A stretch of 64,000 bases of DNA. Source: Yersinia hibernica (GTDB lineage Bacteria > Pseudomonadota > Gammaproteobacteria > Enterobacterales > Enterobacteriaceae). Under the pieces are notes generated by a model. It had not been told where the DNA came from and did not search any database. It saw nothing but the letters and a program-made list of their open reading frames with translations. How positions within the stretch are numbered: position 1 is the stretch's first letter; each line of letters starts with the position of its first letter. Below, piece by piece: positions 18,676 through 30,291 of the stretch. The DNA is taken from contig NZ_CP032487.1 of assembly GCF_004124235.1 (NCBI RefSeq), positions 3,348,001-3,412,000 of the forward strand, written 5' to 3'. Position numbers and translations under genes: made by a program.

Positions 18676-21216
18676 ATGATCACTATGACGCAACTTCATT
18701 CTGCTTTCCCGCCCGCATCACGGGCGTTAAGGCTGGCTATCCAGCTGGCTCTGGGGTTGACCGCCTTGTCTGCCCCGGCCTGGGCCGAAGATTACTTCAA
18801 TCCCAGCTCATTAGAAATCAAAGACGCCAGTTATGCGGCGATTGATCTCAGTGTGTTTTCGCAGTCCGGCGCACAGTTGCCTGGCACCTATCGGGTCGAT
18901 ATTTATCTTAACGGCCAACAGCTAGAGACACGCGACGTCACCTTTATTACTGATAACGGCAGCTTACTGGCCGAAATCACCCCGCAGCAACTGGCTGATT
19001 TCGGAGTGAAAGTGGCCGCCTTCCCGGCGCTACAACAGCAGCCAACGGATGTGCCGGTAACACAATTGGGCGAATTTATCCCCGACGCCAGCAGCCATTA
19101 TGATTTTAATCAACAGCGGCTGGATTTGAGCATTCCGCAGGCGGCGCTGAACAATCAGGCCCGCGGCTATATTGACCCGAAACAGTGGGATCAAGGTATC
19201 CCTGCGCTGATGGTCAATTACAGCCTGAGCGGCGCGAATAGCTGGCAAAACAACCAGCCGGGCAGCAGCAACCACTTTCTGAACCTGCGCAGCGGGCTGA
19301 ACTGGGGGCCGTGGCGCTTGCGCAACTATTCCACTTACAGCCACAGCAGCAATAGCCAGCCCCAGTGGAATAACCTGACCAATACCTTACAGCGCGATAT
19401 TCACGCCATCAAAGGCCAACTGACACTGGGGGACAGCTACACCCCCGGCGATATCCTGAGTGGGGTGCCTTTCCGTGGTATGCAGTTGGCCTCTGATGAC
19501 AGCATGTTGCCCGACAGCCTGCGCGGTTTTGCCCCGGTAGTCCGCGGCATTGCAGACAGCAACGCGCAGGTCACCATTCGCCAGAACAATAATGTGATTT
19601 ACCAAACCTATGTGCCGCCGGGGGCTTTTGCCATTGATGATCTGTTCCCCACCTCCTCCAGTGGTGACTTAGAGGTGACCATCAAAGAGGCCGATGGCAG
19701 CGAGCGCAGCTTTAAACAAGCATTTTCATCCGCGCCCATTATGCAGCGCGAGGGCAGCCTGAAATATGCTCTGAGCGCCGGTCAATACCGCAGCGGTGGC
19801 AAAGATAGCCCCACGCCGCACTTTGCACAAACCGCGCTGGCCTACGGCATGCCCTACGGCTTTACCCTGTATAACGGCTTATTGATCTCGTCGGATTATC
19901 AGTCCGCGGCGCTGGGGGTCGGGGTAGGTTTAGGGCGCATCGGGTCAGTTTCCGCGGATGTAACCCAAGCCAAAACTCGCTTTGAAGACGATAACACCCG
20001 ACAAGGGCAATCTTACCGCCTGCAATATGCCAAAAGCTTCAGTGAAGCTGGCACGAATATCTCGCTGGGTAGCCACCGCTACTCCACCGAGGGTTTTTAT
20101 GATTTCAGTGAAGCCAATCAACTGACCGGGGCGGGCAACATTAACTCGCTGGGGCGTAACAATAACAAGCGCAGCCGCACTCAGTTTCATATCAGCCAGT
20201 CGCTGAATGATTTTGGCAGTCTGTACCTTTCGGCTTATCAGCAGGATTATTGGCAGCGCAAAGGTTATGAGCGCAGTGCCACGCTGGGTTACAACATTTC
20301 GCTGCAAGGTATTAGCTATGGCCTGAACTACAGCTACAGCCAAACCCCCGGCCAGCTACAAAATGATCAGCGCGCCAGCCTGAGTATCAATATCCCATTG
20401 AGCAAATGGTTAGCCAATAGTTGGGCCAATTACAGTATTAACACCAGCAAAGGCGGGGCAACCACTCAGCAGTTGGGCCTCAGTGGCAGCGCGTTGGCAG
20501 ATAATAACTTGAGCTACAGCCTGCAACAGAGCCGCACCCATCGCGGCGGTGGCAACAGCGGCAGCTTAAGCAGCAGTTACAGCGGGACCTACGGCCAGCT
20601 AAATACCGGTTACAGCTATGGTGCAAACAGCCACCAGTTGAACTATGGCCTGAGCGGCGGTGTGCTGGCGCATCCTTATGGCATCACTTTGTCACAATCC
20701 CAGAGCGACACCTTAGTATTGGTGCGCGCGCCCGGTGCCAGCGGTGTCGGTGTGGGGAGTGGCCGTGGGGTGAAAACCGACTGGCGCGGCTATGCGGTGG
20801 TGCCTTATGCCAGTGCTTATCGCCAGAACAGCATCGCGCTGGATACCCAAAGCATGGGCGACAACATTGATATGGACATCACCAGCCAAAACGTGGTGCC
20901 CACCCACGGGGCGGTGGTGCTGGCGAACTTCAAGCCGCGCCTCGGTAGCCGGGTGCTGATTAACCTCAGTTACCAAGGCAAATCAGTGCCGTTCGGTGCG
21001 ATGGTGAATTTGCAAGATGATGAGGCAGACAGCGCCAATAGCAGTATCGTCGGTGATGACGGCCAGGTGTATCTCAGCGGTGTGCCGGATAACGGCAACT
21101 TGCAAGTGCAGTGGGGCCATCAGCAAAAGCAGCAGTGTCAGGTGAAATTCACCCTGTCGGCGGCCGAGGCCAATACCACCTCGGCAGTGCGCATATTGGA
21201 TGCGGTGTGCCGGTAA
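18676..21216 (+). CDS. Outer membrane fimbrial usher
   Basis: FimD/PapC-family outer-membrane pore that receives chaperone-subunit complexes and assembles the fimbria. 846 aa, normal length. Signal peptide to about residue 38 (ALSAPAWA then EDYFNPSSLEI), then the N-terminal periplasmic domain that selects chaperones, the 24-strand barrel with plug (DDSMLPDSLRGFAPVVRGIA and the VxIRQNNxxIYxTYVPPGAF motif), and two C-terminal domains with a Cys pair (QQKQQCQVKF and DAVCR at the end). ATG 18676 or 18685 may be the start. Its coding sequence looks more GC-rich than the pilin and tip genes beside it, so the operon may be mosaic. Confidence 0.95.
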   Translation: MITMTQLHSAFPPASRALRLAIQLALGLTALSAPAWAEDYFNPSSLEIKDASYAAIDLSVFSQSGAQLPGTYRVDIYLNGQQLETRDVTFITDNGSLLAEITPQQLADFGVKVAAFPALQQQPTDVPVTQLGEFIPDASSHYDFNQQRLDLSIPQAALNNQARGYIDPKQWDQGIPALMVNYSLSGANSWQNNQPGSSNHFLNLRSGLNWGPWRLRNYSTYSHSSNSQPQWNNLTNTLQRDIHAIKGQLTLGDSYTPGDILSGVPFRGMQLASDDSMLPDSLRGFAPVVRGIADSNAQVTIRQNNNVIYQTYVPPGAFAIDDLFPTSSSGDLEVTIKEADGSERSFKQAFSSAPIMQREGSLKYALSAGQYRSGGKDSPTPHFAQTALAYGMPYGFTLYNGLLISSDYQSAALGVGVGLGRIGSVSADVTQAKTRFEDDNTRQGQSYRLQYAKSFSEAGTNISLGSHRYSTEGFYDFSEANQLTGAGNINSLGRNNNKRSRTQFHISQSLNDFGSLYLSAYQQDYWQRKGYERSATLGYNISLQGISYGLNYSYSQTPGQLQNDQRASLSINIPLSKWLANSWANYSINTSKGGATTQQLGLSGSALADNNLSYSLQQSRTHRGGGNSGSLSSSYSGTYGQLNTGYSYGANSHQLNYGLSGGVLAHPYGITLSQSQSDTLVLVRAPGASGVGVGSGRGVKTDWRGYAVVPYASAYRQNSIALDTQSMGDNIDMDITSQNVVPTHGAVVLANFKPRLGSRVLINLSYQGKSVPFGAMVNLQDDEADSANSSIVGDDGQVYLSGVPDNGNLQVQWGHQQKQQCQVKFTLSAAEANTTSAVRILDAVCR

Positions 21217-21289
21217 ATAAACGGATCAATAGGCTGATACATTAATTAGCCTATTGCCAAGATATGAGAAATAAAATCATCAGGTCATT

Positions 21290-22306
21290 ATGTTAAATTT
21301 AATGAAAAAATATTTACCTAATATCAGTAACACCCGCAAAATTGGGCTGTTATCCACCTTCGCTATAGTCGGCTGTTTATTTATGTCCTCAGCCGCGCAT
21401 GCTAAGAGTTGTTCAGCAATGGCCGGAAGCAGCCTTGTAACCAATGATAATTTTAAATTCCCACGTGGTTCATCCCTACAAAGGAATATGCCATTATTTA
21501 AAGCCAGTCAGCCTTTTAATTACATGTGCAGTCAACCTGATCAGAGTCAACTTAATAAATTCCACTATGAAATTAAAATTAACAGCCCCAGCAACCAAGA
21601 TGGGTCCTATCCGACTAATATCCCCGGAATATCAATAAAATATACTATAGACTCTGGTCGCAATTGTGTGCCGGATGCCCATAATAAGTTAAAAGGCACT
21701 TGTTCTATAGACCAGAGGTCGAGGCCGGCCAACTTTAGACCAACGATTTCTTTGCAAACCAAGCCGGGTACATATATGGCGGGAAAAGTCTCTGTCAACC
21801 ATGAGATGGATATTTATTATAGCTTTGGTAATGACCCACAGAGAAAACTCGGCACCTTACTCAGCGGCAATCTGAATTTTTCTTTTCAACGCTATGGCTG
21901 CACCGTGGATAACCCCACTATCAATTTTGACTTAGGGAAACAACAGAGTGGGGATTTTACTCGCATAGGCCCCCACAAGCATGAAATAAAAAAACAGATA
22001 GCCTTAACCTGCGATCCCAATACCAAATATTTCCTTCAAATTGATGGCGATGCTGAACCGAACTATCCGGGAGTGCTTAAATTAACGCCAGAACCCGGAG
22101 CTGCCCACGGGGTGGGTGTGCAATTACTTGTCGGTTACTATAAAGAGGCAGTATTTGGCCAACCTAAACAAATGGGGACTGCTGCTGCCAACGGCACGGA
22201 TATAAAAGAAACTATCGATATCATCGCCCGCTATTATCAAACTGAAAATAGTGTCATCCCCGGTAAAGCCAATGCCAGCGCCACCTTTACGCTGACTTAT
22301 CAGTAG
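21290..22306 (+). CDS. Fimbrial tip protein / putative adhesin
   Basis: 338 aa, about twice the length of a pilin, and last in the operon, as for two-domain FimH-like adhesins. Signal peptide to about residue 38 (LLSTFAIVGCLFMSSAAHA). The N-terminal half (about 40-200) has Cys residues spaced as in disulfide-bonded lectin-like domains and no clear similarity that I recognise. The C-terminal half (about 205-338) is pilin-like: Cys pair in RYGCTVDNPTINF and ALTCDPNTKYF, and final strand NASATFTLTYQ. AGG lies 5 bases before ATG 21290; ATG 21302 is an alternative. Receptor specificity cannot be read from the sequence. Confidence 0.8.
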   Translation: MLNLMKKYLPNISNTRKIGLLSTFAIVGCLFMSSAAHAKSCSAMAGSSLVTNDNFKFPRGSSLQRNMPLFKASQPFNYMCSQPDQSQLNKFHYEIKINSPSNQDGSYPTNIPGISIKYTIDSGRNCVPDAHNKLKGTCSIDQRSRPANFRPTISLQTKPGTYMAGKVSVNHEMDIYYSFGNDPQRKLGTLLSGNLNFSFQRYGCTVDNPTINFDLGKQQSGDFTRIGPHKHEIKKQIALTCDPNTKYFLQIDGDAEPNYPGVLKLTPEPGAAHGVGVQLLVGYYKEAVFGQPKQMGTAAANGTDIKETIDIIARYYQTENSVIPGKANASATFTLTYQ

Positions 22307-22333
22307 CATAAGGGACTTGGGTTGCAGTTAAGG

Positions 22334-22362
22334 GAGCGGAAGGGCTGGTTTGCCCTCCGCTC
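22334..22362 (+). terminator. Hairpin after the fimbrial operon
   Basis: GAGCGGAAGGGC and GCCCTCCGCTC form a stem of 11 pairs with one bulged base and a 6-base loop, 28 bases after the tip gene. There is no T-run, so termination may need Rho. Confidence 0.55.
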
Positions 22363-22444
22363 AGTTGAGGCCAGCGAGACAACGTGATGATGGCACACCA
22401 TCAACTGAAGCCGCAATCCCCACATAGCTTGACAATATTTTCAT

Positions 22445-22462
22445 ATTTCCTCCATTTTTGTC
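22445..22462 (+). promoter_or_regulatory. BaeR-box-like site upstream of mdtA
   Basis: ATTTCCTCCATTTTTGTC matches the E. coli BaeR box (TTTTTCTCCATDATTGGC) at 14 of 18 positions, with the central CTCCAT intact. It lies about 217 bases before the mdtA ATG. The operon encodes BaeSR itself, so autoregulation is expected from E. coli. Confidence 0.55.
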
Positions 22463-22678
22463 CTCTCAATCCCCGCTAAACTAGTAACATATCAAAATCG
22501 GTCATCTTGCAAGATGTTGTTGGCCGCATGCAATAACCTGACCGCTGGCTGATGGCGGCTCAACCCAGTTATTTACTTGCCGCGCACCTATATGTCGAAA
22601 TCTATTGGGTATTAATTTTTTATTTTTGCACCGGTGTACATCACCAGACCAATACCATAAAAGGGACTCACCGCCATT

Positions 22679-24010
22679 ATGAAAGCTCAAGCCAAACGCA
22701 CTTCCCGATTATTGACATTATTGGGGGCAGTGGTGGCGATTATTGTTGCCGTGTTTGTCTGGCGTCATTTCAGTGCAGCCCCGCAGAATATTGCGCCTGG
22801 CGTGCAGCCAGCCGCGAGTGGCAGCAGCACCGCGCGCGCAGGGGGAAGACGCAATATGCCAATGCCCCCCGTACAGGCCGCGAGCGCCACCGAACAAGCG
22901 GTGCCACGTTATCTCACCGGTTTGGGCACGGTTAGCGCCGCCAATACCGTCACCGTCACCAGCCGAGTTGATGGTCAGCTAATGGCTATCCACTTCACCG
23001 AAGGCCAACAGGTTAAAGCCGGTGATTTACTGGTAGAAATTGACCCGCGCCCATACCAAGTTCAACTTACCCAAGCTCAGGGGCAATTGGCCAAAGACCA
23101 AGCCACATTGGACAATGCGCGCCGCGATTTGGCCCGCTACCAAAAACTGGCGAAAACCGGCCTGATTTCCCAGCAAGACCTGGATACCCAAAGTGCTTTG
23201 GTGCGCCAGAGCGAGGGCAGTGTGAAAGCCGACCAAGGGGCCATCGACAGCGCCCAGCTGCAACTGACCTATAGCCGCATTACCGCGCCCATCTCCGGTA
23301 AAGTCGGGCTAAAACAAGTGGATGTCGGCAATTACATTACCAGCGGCAGCGCCACTCCGATTGTGGTGATCACCCAGACACATCCGGTCGATGTGGTCTT
23401 TACCCTGCCAGAAAGTGATATTCCCGCCATTATGCAAGCGCAGAAAAATGCAGCAAAAAACCATGCAACGGTGCCGGTTGAAGCGTGGGATCGCACCAAT
23501 AAACAGTTGCTGGCGCAAGGTTATCTGCTCAGCATTGATAACCAGATTGATACCACCACCGGCACCATTAAGCTGAAAGCCCGCTTTGCCAATGAGGACG
23601 ACGTGCTGTTCCCCAACCAGTTTGTTAATGCGCGGATCAAAGTAGATTTACTGCAAAATGCCGTGGTGGTGCCCACAGCGGCGGTGCAGATGGGTAATGA
23701 GGGCAGCTTTGTCTGGACGCTCAATGATGAAAATAAGGTCAGTAAGCACTTAGTCACCACTGGAATTCAAGATAGCAAACAAGTGGTTATCAGCGCCGGG
23801 CTGGATGCGGGTCAGCGCGTGGTGACTGATGGTATTGATCGCCTGACGGAAGGTTTACAGGTTGAAGTGGTGACCCCGCGTTCGGCCGATGCCAGCCACA
23901 CTAACACGGCGGAAAAGCCAGCGGCGCAGGAGCATGGCACACATCGCCGTGGCGGGAAACCAGCCACTGAGGCAGCGGCTGGCTCAGCTGCGGCTGCGGA
24001 GAAATCCTGA
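22679..24010 (+). CDS. mdtA: RND efflux periplasmic adaptor MdtA
   Basis: Membrane fusion protein linking the MdtB/MdtC pump to an outer-membrane channel (TolC in E. coli). 443 aa. N-terminal anchor or signal at about residues 10-30 ([18 protein letters not shown]). A Pro/Gly-rich linker follows, then the lipoyl half-motif [24 protein letters not shown], an alpha-hairpin (about 130-190), and the second lipoyl half [19 protein letters not shown]. The C-terminal tail is Ala/His-rich and longer than in E. coli MdtA. The stop codon overlaps the mdtB start by one base (TGATG). First gene of mdtABCD-baeSR. Confidence 0.96.
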   Translation: MKAQAKRTSRLLTLLGAVVAIIVAVFVWRHFSAAPQNIAPGVQPAASGSSTARAGGRRNMPMPPVQAASATEQAVPRYLTGLGTVSAANTVTVTSRVDGQLMAIHFTEGQQVKAGDLLVEIDPRPYQVQLTQAQGQLAKDQATLDNARRDLARYQKLAKTGLISQQDLDTQSALVRQSEGSVKADQGAIDSAQLQLTYSRITAPISGKVGLKQVDVGNYITSGSATPIVVITQTHPVDVVFTLPESDIPAIMQAQKNAAKNHATVPVEAWDRTNKQLLAQGYLLSIDNQIDTTTGTIKLKARFANEDDVLFPNQFVNARIKVDLLQNAVVVPTAAVQMGNEGSFVWTLNDENKVSKHLVTTGIQDSKQVVISAGLDAGQRVVTDGIDRLTEGLQVEVVTPRSADASHTNTAEKPAAQEHGTHRRGGKPATEAAAGSAAAAEKS

Positions 24011-27000
24011 TGCAAGTGATGCCTCCAACACCCGGTGGCGGGCCATCACGGCTGTTTATCCTGCGCCCGGTGGCCACCACATTATTTATGGTCGCCATTT
24101 TGTTGGCGGGGATTATCGGCTACCGCGCCTTGCCAGTTTCCGCTCTGCCCGAGGTGGATTACCCGACGATTCAGGTGGTTACCCTCTACCCCGGTGCGAG
24201 CCCGGATGTGGTGACATCCGCCATTACTGCGCCACTCGAGCGCCAGTTTGGTCAGATGTCTGGCTTGAAGCAGATGGCATCACAAAGTTCCGGTGGCGCG
24301 TCGGTTATCACCTTGCAATTCCAGCTCACTCTGCCGCTGGATGTGGCCGAGCAGGAAGTGCAGGCGGCGATTAACTCCGCCACTAACTTGCTGCCAAGTG
24401 ACCTGCCCTATCCCCCAATTTACAGCAAAGTGAATCCGGCCGATCCGCCGATTCTGACACTGGCCGTGACCTCCAGCGCCATTCCGATGACCCAAGTGGA
24501 AGACATGGTGGAAACCCGTATTGCGCAGAAAATCTCGCAAGTGAGCGGGGTCGGCTTGGTCACCATTTCTGGCGGCCAGCGCCCAGCGGTGCGGGTCAAA
24601 CTCAATGCACCGGCGGTCGCGGCACTGGGGCTGGATAGCGAAACCATTCGCACCGCCATCAGCAATGCCAATGTCAACTCGGCTAAAGGTAGCTTGGATG
24701 GACCGACCCGCTCGGTCACCCTCTCTGCCAATGATCAGATGAAATCCGCCGAGGATTATCGCGACCTGATTGTGGCTTACCAAAATGGCGCGCCCGTGCG
24801 CTTGCAGGATGTCGCCACCATTGAACAGGGCGCAGAAAATAATAAACTGGCTGCTTGGGCCAACACCGAACAGGCGATCGTGCTGAATATTCAGCGCCAG
24901 CCGGGGGTTAATGTGATAGCCACAGCCGACAGTATTCGTGAAATGCTGCCGGAGCTGATTAAAAGTTTGCCCAAGTCAGTGAATGTCAAAGTGCTGACCG
25001 ACCGCACCACCACTATCCGCGCCTCAGTCAGTGATGTGCAGTTTGAATTAATGCTGGCGATTGTCTTGGTGGTGATGGTGATTTACCTGTTCCTGCGTAA
25101 TGCGGCGGCCACCATTATCCCCAGCATTGCGGTGCCGTTGTCACTGATTGGCACATTCGCCGCAATGTATTTCCTCGGCTTTTCAATCAATAACCTGACA
25201 CTCATGGCCCTGACTATTGCCACCGGTTTTGTGGTCGATGATGCCATTGTGGTGATTGAAAATATCTCGCGCTATATCGAAAAGGGCGAAAAACCGCTGG
25301 ATGCGGCGCTAAAAGGGGCCGGTGAGATTGGCTTCACCATTATCTCCCTGACTTTCTCATTGATTGCGGTGTTGATTCCATTGCTATTTATGGGCGATAT
25401 CGTCGGCCGGTTGTTCCGCGAATTTGCGGTGACATTGGCAGTGGCTATTCTGATTTCAGCGGTGGTCTCCCTGACTTTGACGCCAATGATGTGCGCGCGG
25501 ATGCTCAGTTATGAATCGCTGCGCAAACAAAACCGCCTGTCGCGCGCCTGCGAAAAGTTTTTTGACTGGGTGATTGCCCATTATGCTGTTGCACTGAAAA
25601 AAGTGCTTAAACATCAATGGATAACTTTGGGTGTCGCGGTGAGCACCCTGGTACTGACCGTGTTGCTTTACTTGCTGATCCCCAAAGGCTTTTTCCCATT
25701 GCAGGACAATGGCTTAATTCAGGGCACCCTGGAAGCACCGCAATCGGTTTCGTTCAGTAATATGGCTGAACGTCAGCAGCAAGTTGCCGCCATCATCCTC
25801 AAAGATCCCGCCGTTGAAAGTCTGACCTCATTTGTTGGGGTCGATGGCACCAATGCCACACTGAACAATGGCCGGTTGCAGATTAACCTTAAGCCATTAA
25901 GCAGCCGAGCAGAGCGCATCCCAGAGATAATTACGCGCTTACAGGCCAGTGTGGCCAGCATTCCGGGGATTAAACTCTATCTGCAACCCGTACAAGATTT
26001 GACCATTGATACCCAACTGAGCCGCACACAGTATCAATTCACACTGCAGGCGACCTCACTGGAGGAACTAAGCACTTGGGTGCCAAAACTGGTGAGTGAA
26101 TTGCAGCAACAAGCGCCGTTCCAGGATGTCACCAGCGACTGGCAAGACCAAGGATTGGTGGCGTTTGTCAATGTCGACAGAGACAGCGCCAGCCGGCTGG
26201 GGATAACCATGGCCGCTATCGACAGCGCTTTATATAATGCATTCGGCCAACGGCTGATTTCCACGATCTACACCCAAGCCAACCAGTATCGGGTGGTGCT
26301 GGAGCATGATGTCAAAGCCACGCCGGGGCTGGCGGCCTTCAATGATATTCGCCTAACTGGCAGTGATGGCAAAGGTGTGCCACTGAGCAGCATTGCCACC
26401 ATTGAAGAGCGCTTCGGCCCGCTCTCTATCAACCATTTGAATCAGTTCCCGTCAGCCACCATCTCATTCAATCTGGCACCGGGCTATTCTCTGGGTGAAG
26501 CAGTGAGCGCGGTGACCCAAGCTGAAAAAACCATCCAGTTGCCTGCCGATATTATGACCCGCTTCCAAGGATCAACATTGGCGTTTCAGGCCGCACTGGG
26601 CGGAACGCTGTGGCTGATTATCGCCGCGATTGTGGCGATGTATATCGTGCTCGGTGTGCTGTATGAAAGCTTTATTCATCCGGTCACTATCTTATCAACC
26701 CTGCCAACCGCCGGGGTTGGGGCATTGCTGGCCTTGATGTTAACTGGTAATGAGCTGGATGTGATCGCCATCATTGGGATAATCCTGCTTATCGGCATCG
26801 TGAAGAAAAACGCCATCATGATGATCGACTTTGCGCTAGCCGCCGAGCGAGATCAGGGCATGACGCCATATGACGCGATTTATCAAGCCTGTTTATTACG
26901 TTTTCGCCCCATTCTCATGACCACCTTGGCCGCGCTGTTTGGCGCATTACCGCTGATGCTCAGCACCGGCACCGGGGCTGAATTACGCCAGCCGCTAGGG

Positions 27001-27162
27001 GTCTGTATGGTCGGCGGGCTAATTGTCAGCCAAGTGCTAACCCTGTTTACCACGCCGGTTATCTATCTGTTGTTCGATAAATTGGCGCGCAACTCCCATG
27101 GTAAAAATCGATATCAGCATCAAGATATTGATGCACCAGAATTACCGAGTGGGCGGGAATAG
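24010..27162 (+). CDS. mdtB: RND efflux pump subunit MdtB
   Basis: Inner-membrane H+/drug antiporter; in E. coli MdtB and MdtC form a heterotrimer that exports bile salts, novobiocin and other compounds. 1050 aa with 12 predicted membrane helices and two large periplasmic loops. The helix 4 proton-relay motif reads [17 protein letters not shown], and helix 10 region [21 protein letters not shown] carries the conserved basic residues. Translation is coupled to mdtA by a one-base overlap; mdtC starts 2 bases after the stop. Resemblance to the following mdtC along its whole length points to an old gene duplication. Confidence 0.96.
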   Translation: MQVMPPTPGGGPSRLFILRPVATTLFMVAILLAGIIGYRALPVSALPEVDYPTIQVVTLYPGASPDVVTSAITAPLERQFGQMSGLKQMASQSSGGASVITLQFQLTLPLDVAEQEVQAAINSATNLLPSDLPYPPIYSKVNPADPPILTLAVTSSAIPMTQVEDMVETRIAQKISQVSGVGLVTISGGQRPAVRVKLNAPAVAALGLDSETIRTAISNANVNSAKGSLDGPTRSVTLSANDQMKSAEDYRDLIVAYQNGAPVRLQDVATIEQGAENNKLAAWANTEQAIVLNIQRQPGVNVIATADSIREMLPELIKSLPKSVNVKVLTDRTTTIRASVSDVQFELMLAIVLVVMVIYLFLRNAAATIIPSIAVPLSLIGTFAAMYFLGFSINNLTLMALTIATGFVVDDAIVVIENISRYIEKGEKPLDAALKGAGEIGFTIISLTFSLIAVLIPLLFMGDIVGRLFREFAVTLAVAILISAVVSLTLTPMMCARMLSYESLRKQNRLSRACEKFFDWVIAHYAVALKKVLKHQWITLGVAVSTLVLTVLLYLLIPKGFFPLQDNGLIQGTLEAPQSVSFSNMAERQQQVAAIILKDPAVESLTSFVGVDGTNATLNNGRLQINLKPLSSRAERIPEIITRLQASVASIPGIKLYLQPVQDLTIDTQLSRTQYQFTLQATSLEELSTWVPKLVSELQQQAPFQDVTSDWQDQGLVAFVNVDRDSASRLGITMAAIDSALYNAFGQRLISTIYTQANQYRVVLEHDVKATPGLAAFNDIRLTGSDGKGVPLSSIATIEERFGPLSINHLNQFPSATISFNLAPGYSLGEAVSAVTQAEKTIQLPADIMTRFQGSTLAFQAALGGTLWLIIAAIVAMYIVLGVLYESFIHPVTILSTLPTAGVGALLALMLTGNELDVIAIIGIILLIGIVKKNAIMMIDFALAAERDQGMTPYDAIYQACLLRFRPILMTTLAALFGALPLMLSTGTGAELRQPLGVCMVGGLIVSQVLTLFTTPVIYLLFDKLARNSHGKNRYQHQDIDAPELPSGRE

Positions 27163-27164
27163 CC

Positions 27165-30100
27165 GTGAAATTCTTTGCTCTGTTCATCCAGCGGCCGGTC
27201 GCGACCACCCTGCTCACGCTGGCCATCACTCTCAGCGGCATTATCGGCTTTAGTTTATTGCCGGTATCGCCGCTGCCACAGGTGGATTATCCGGTGATTG
27301 CCGTGAGTGCCTCCATGCCCGGGGCGGATCCGGAAACCATGGCGTCATCCATTGCCACACCACTGGAGCGCGCACTGGGAAGAATCGCCGGGGTCGATGA
27401 AATGACCTCAACCAGCTCATTGGGCAGCACGCGGATTATTCTGCAATTTTCTCTCAGCCGCGATATTAATGGCGCGGCGCGTGATGTGCAGGCCGCACTC
27501 AATGCGGCGCAAAGTTTGCTTCCCTCCGGGATGCCCAACCGCCCGACCTATCGCAAGATGAACCCGTCGGATGCGCCAATTATGATAATGACCCTGACGT
27601 CGGACACCTTCAGTCAGGGTCAATTATATGACTTTGCCTCGACCCAACTGGCGCAAAAAATTGCCCAAACCGAGGGCGTCAGTGATGTAACCGTCGGTGG
27701 CAGCTCCCTGCCTGCGGTTCGGGTGGAGCTCAATCCTAGCGCCCTGTTCAATCAGGGGGTGTCACTGGATGCAGTGCGCCAGGCGATCAGCGCCGCTAAC
27801 GTCCGTCGCCCGCAAGGTTCGATTGCTAACAGTGAGCAACATTGGCAGGTTCAGGCCAATGATGAGATTAAAACTGCCGCGGAGTATCGCCCACTTATCA
27901 TTCACTACAACAATGGATCGGCGGTGCGCCTACAGGATGTCGCCAATATCGTCGATTCTGTGCAGGATGTGCGCAATGCCGGGATGTCCGATGGCAAGTC
28001 GGCCGTGCTGTTGGTGATAAGCCGTGAACCGGGGGCAAATATTATCGCCACCGTCGACCGAATTCGGGCCGAGCTTCCGGCTCTGCGCGCCTCAATTCCG
28101 GCCTCGATTCAACTGAATATTGCCCAAGACCGCTCACCGACGATCCGCGCCTCACTGGATGAAGTGGAGCAATCGCTGGTGATCGCCGTGGCATTGGTGA
28201 TTCTGGTGGTGTTCCTGTTCCTGCGATCAGGCCGCGCCACCTTGATCCCGACGGTGGCGGTGCCGGTTTCGCTGATTGGCACCTTTGCCGCCATGTATCT
28301 GTGCGGTTTTAGCCTCAATAACCTGTCACTGATGGCGCTGACCATCGCCACTGGCTTTGTGGTCGACGATGCTATCGTGGTGCTGGAGAACATTTCTCGC
28401 CATTTGGAGGCGGGAGTCAAGCCGATGGTAGCCGCTTTACGCGGGGTGCGCGAAGTCGGTTTTACCGTGCTGTCGATGAGTATTTCACTGGTGGCGGTGT
28501 TCATTCCGCTGCTGCTGATGGAGGGGCTACCGGGGCGGTTATTCCGTGAGTTTGCCGTCACATTGTCAGTGGCGATTGGTATCTCGCTAGTGATTTCGTT
28601 AACCCTGACCCCGATGATGTGCGCCCATTTGCTCCGCGCCCAACCGGCTAGTCAGCAACAACGTATTCGCGGTTTCGGTAAGGTGCTATTAGCTATTCAG
28701 CAAGGCTATGGCCGCTCACTCAATTGGGTGCTGGGCCATACGCGCTGGGTGATGGTTGTGCTGCTTTCCACTATTGCCTTGAATGTTTGGCTGTATATCA
28801 GCATCCCGAAAACCTTTTTCCCCGAGCAAGATACCGGCCGCATGATGGGCTTTATTCAAGCGGATCAGAGCATTTCGTTCCAGGCGATGCAGCAAAAACT
28901 GAAAGATTTTATGAAAATTGTTAGCGCTGATCCGGCGGTTGACAATGTGACTGGATTTACTGGCGGCTCACGCACCAACAGCGGCTCCATGTTTATCTCA
29001 CTGAAACCATTGAGTGAACGCAGCGAAACCGCCCAACAAGTGATTACCCGGCTGCGGGGCAAACTGGCAAAAGAGCCGGGAGCCAGTCTGTTCCTCTCTC
29101 CGGTGCAGGATATTCGCGTCGGTGGCCGTCAATCCAACGCCAGCTATCAATTTACGTTATTAGCGGACGATTTAGCGGCGCTGCGTGAATGGGAGCCGAA
29201 AGTCCGGGCCGCCCTGAGTAAGTTACCAGAGCTGGCCGATGTGAACTCCGACCAGCAAGATAAAGGCTCAGAAATGGCCTTAACCTATGATCGCGAAACC
29301 ATGGCGCGGCTGGGTATTGATGTTTCAGATGCCAATGCCTTGCTCAATAACGCCTTTGGTCAACGGCAGATTTCCACCATTTATCAGCCATTGAACCAAT
29401 ACAAGGTAGTGATGGAAGTCGCGCCTCAATATACGCAGGATGTGAGTTCGCTGGACAAAATGTTTGTCATTAACAGCGAGGGCCGGTCAATTCCACTGTC
29501 ATATTTCGCCAAGTGGCAACCCGCCAATGCCCCACTGGCGGTGAATCACCAAGGATTATCGGCCGCCTCAACTATCTCATTTAACTTGCCCGATGGCGGC
29601 AGCTTGTCTGAGGCGACCGCCGCAGTGGAGCGGGCGATGACGGAACTGGGGGTGCCCGGCACAGTGCGCGGTGTGTTTGCCGGTACCGCGCAAGTATTCC
29701 AGGAAACCTTGAAATCTCAGCTGTGGCTGATTATGGCGGCGATCGCCACGGTCTATATTGTGCTCGGGATTTTATATGAAAGTTATGTTCACCCACTGAC
29801 CATATTATCGACACTGCCCTCGGCTGGGGTCGGGGCGCTATTGGCGCTGGAATTATTCAATGCGCCCTTTAGCCTTATCGCCCTGATTGGCATCATGTTA
29901 TTGATTGGTATCGTGAAAAAGAACGCCATCATGATGGTCGACTTTGCTCTTGATGCTCAGCGCAATGGCAATCTCAGCGCCCGGGATGCCATTTTCCAAG
30001 CCAGTTTGCTGCGCTTTAGGCCGATTTTGATGACCACCTTAGCCGCCCTATTCGGGGCACTACCGCTGGTATTGAGCAGCGGCGATGGTGCGGAATTACG

Positions 30101-30239
30101 CCAACCGCTCGGGATTACCATTGTCGGCGGGTTGGCGATGAGCCAGTTGCTGACACTGTATACCACTCCGGTGGTTTACCTCTATTTTGACCGGCTGCGC
30201 AGCCGCTTTAGCAAAAAGCCGCTGATGAGGTTGGAATAA
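27165..30239 (+). CDS. mdtC: RND efflux pump subunit MdtC
   Basis: Partner of MdtB in the heteromultimeric RND pump. 1024 aa. It starts with GTG at 27165, 2 bases after the mdtB stop, and begins [20 protein letters not shown] as typical for the family; GGCGGGAA upstream overlaps the end of mdtB. The proton-relay segment is [17 protein letters not shown], and the second conserved block is [21 protein letters not shown]. Length and motifs are complete. It is followed 52 bases later by mdtD. Confidence 0.96.
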   Translation: MKFFALFIQRPVATTLLTLAITLSGIIGFSLLPVSPLPQVDYPVIAVSASMPGADPETMASSIATPLERALGRIAGVDEMTSTSSLGSTRIILQFSLSRDINGAARDVQAALNAAQSLLPSGMPNRPTYRKMNPSDAPIMIMTLTSDTFSQGQLYDFASTQLAQKIAQTEGVSDVTVGGSSLPAVRVELNPSALFNQGVSLDAVRQAISAANVRRPQGSIANSEQHWQVQANDEIKTAAEYRPLIIHYNNGSAVRLQDVANIVDSVQDVRNAGMSDGKSAVLLVISREPGANIIATVDRIRAELPALRASIPASIQLNIAQDRSPTIRASLDEVEQSLVIAVALVILVVFLFLRSGRATLIPTVAVPVSLIGTFAAMYLCGFSLNNLSLMALTIATGFVVDDAIVVLENISRHLEAGVKPMVAALRGVREVGFTVLSMSISLVAVFIPLLLMEGLPGRLFREFAVTLSVAIGISLVISLTLTPMMCAHLLRAQPASQQQRIRGFGKVLLAIQQGYGRSLNWVLGHTRWVMVVLLSTIALNVWLYISIPKTFFPEQDTGRMMGFIQADQSISFQAMQQKLKDFMKIVSADPAVDNVTGFTGGSRTNSGSMFISLKPLSERSETAQQVITRLRGKLAKEPGASLFLSPVQDIRVGGRQSNASYQFTLLADDLAALREWEPKVRAALSKLPELADVNSDQQDKGSEMALTYDRETMARLGIDVSDANALLNNAFGQRQISTIYQPLNQYKVVMEVAPQYTQDVSSLDKMFVINSEGRSIPLSYFAKWQPANAPLAVNHQGLSAASTISFNLPDGGSLSEATAAVERAMTELGVPGTVRGVFAGTAQVFQETLKSQLWLIMAAIATVYIVLGILYESYVHPLTILSTLPSAGVGALLALELFNAPFSLIALIGIMLLIGIVKKNAIMMVDFALDAQRNGNLSARDAIFQASLLRFRPILMTTLAALFGALPLVLSSGDGAELRQPLGITIVGGLAMSQLLTLYTTPVVYLYFDRLRSRFSKKPLMRLE

Positions 30240-30291
30240 TGGAAAACCCGATAAATTTCAAGACACTGCCAACACTGCGGTGGTTTGAAAA

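Noticed and set aside
24280..24783. 167-aa minus-strand frame inside mdtB
   Set aside because: Shadow of the mdtB coding strand; its His/Gly/Gln-rich composition is what a reversed GC-rich frame gives.
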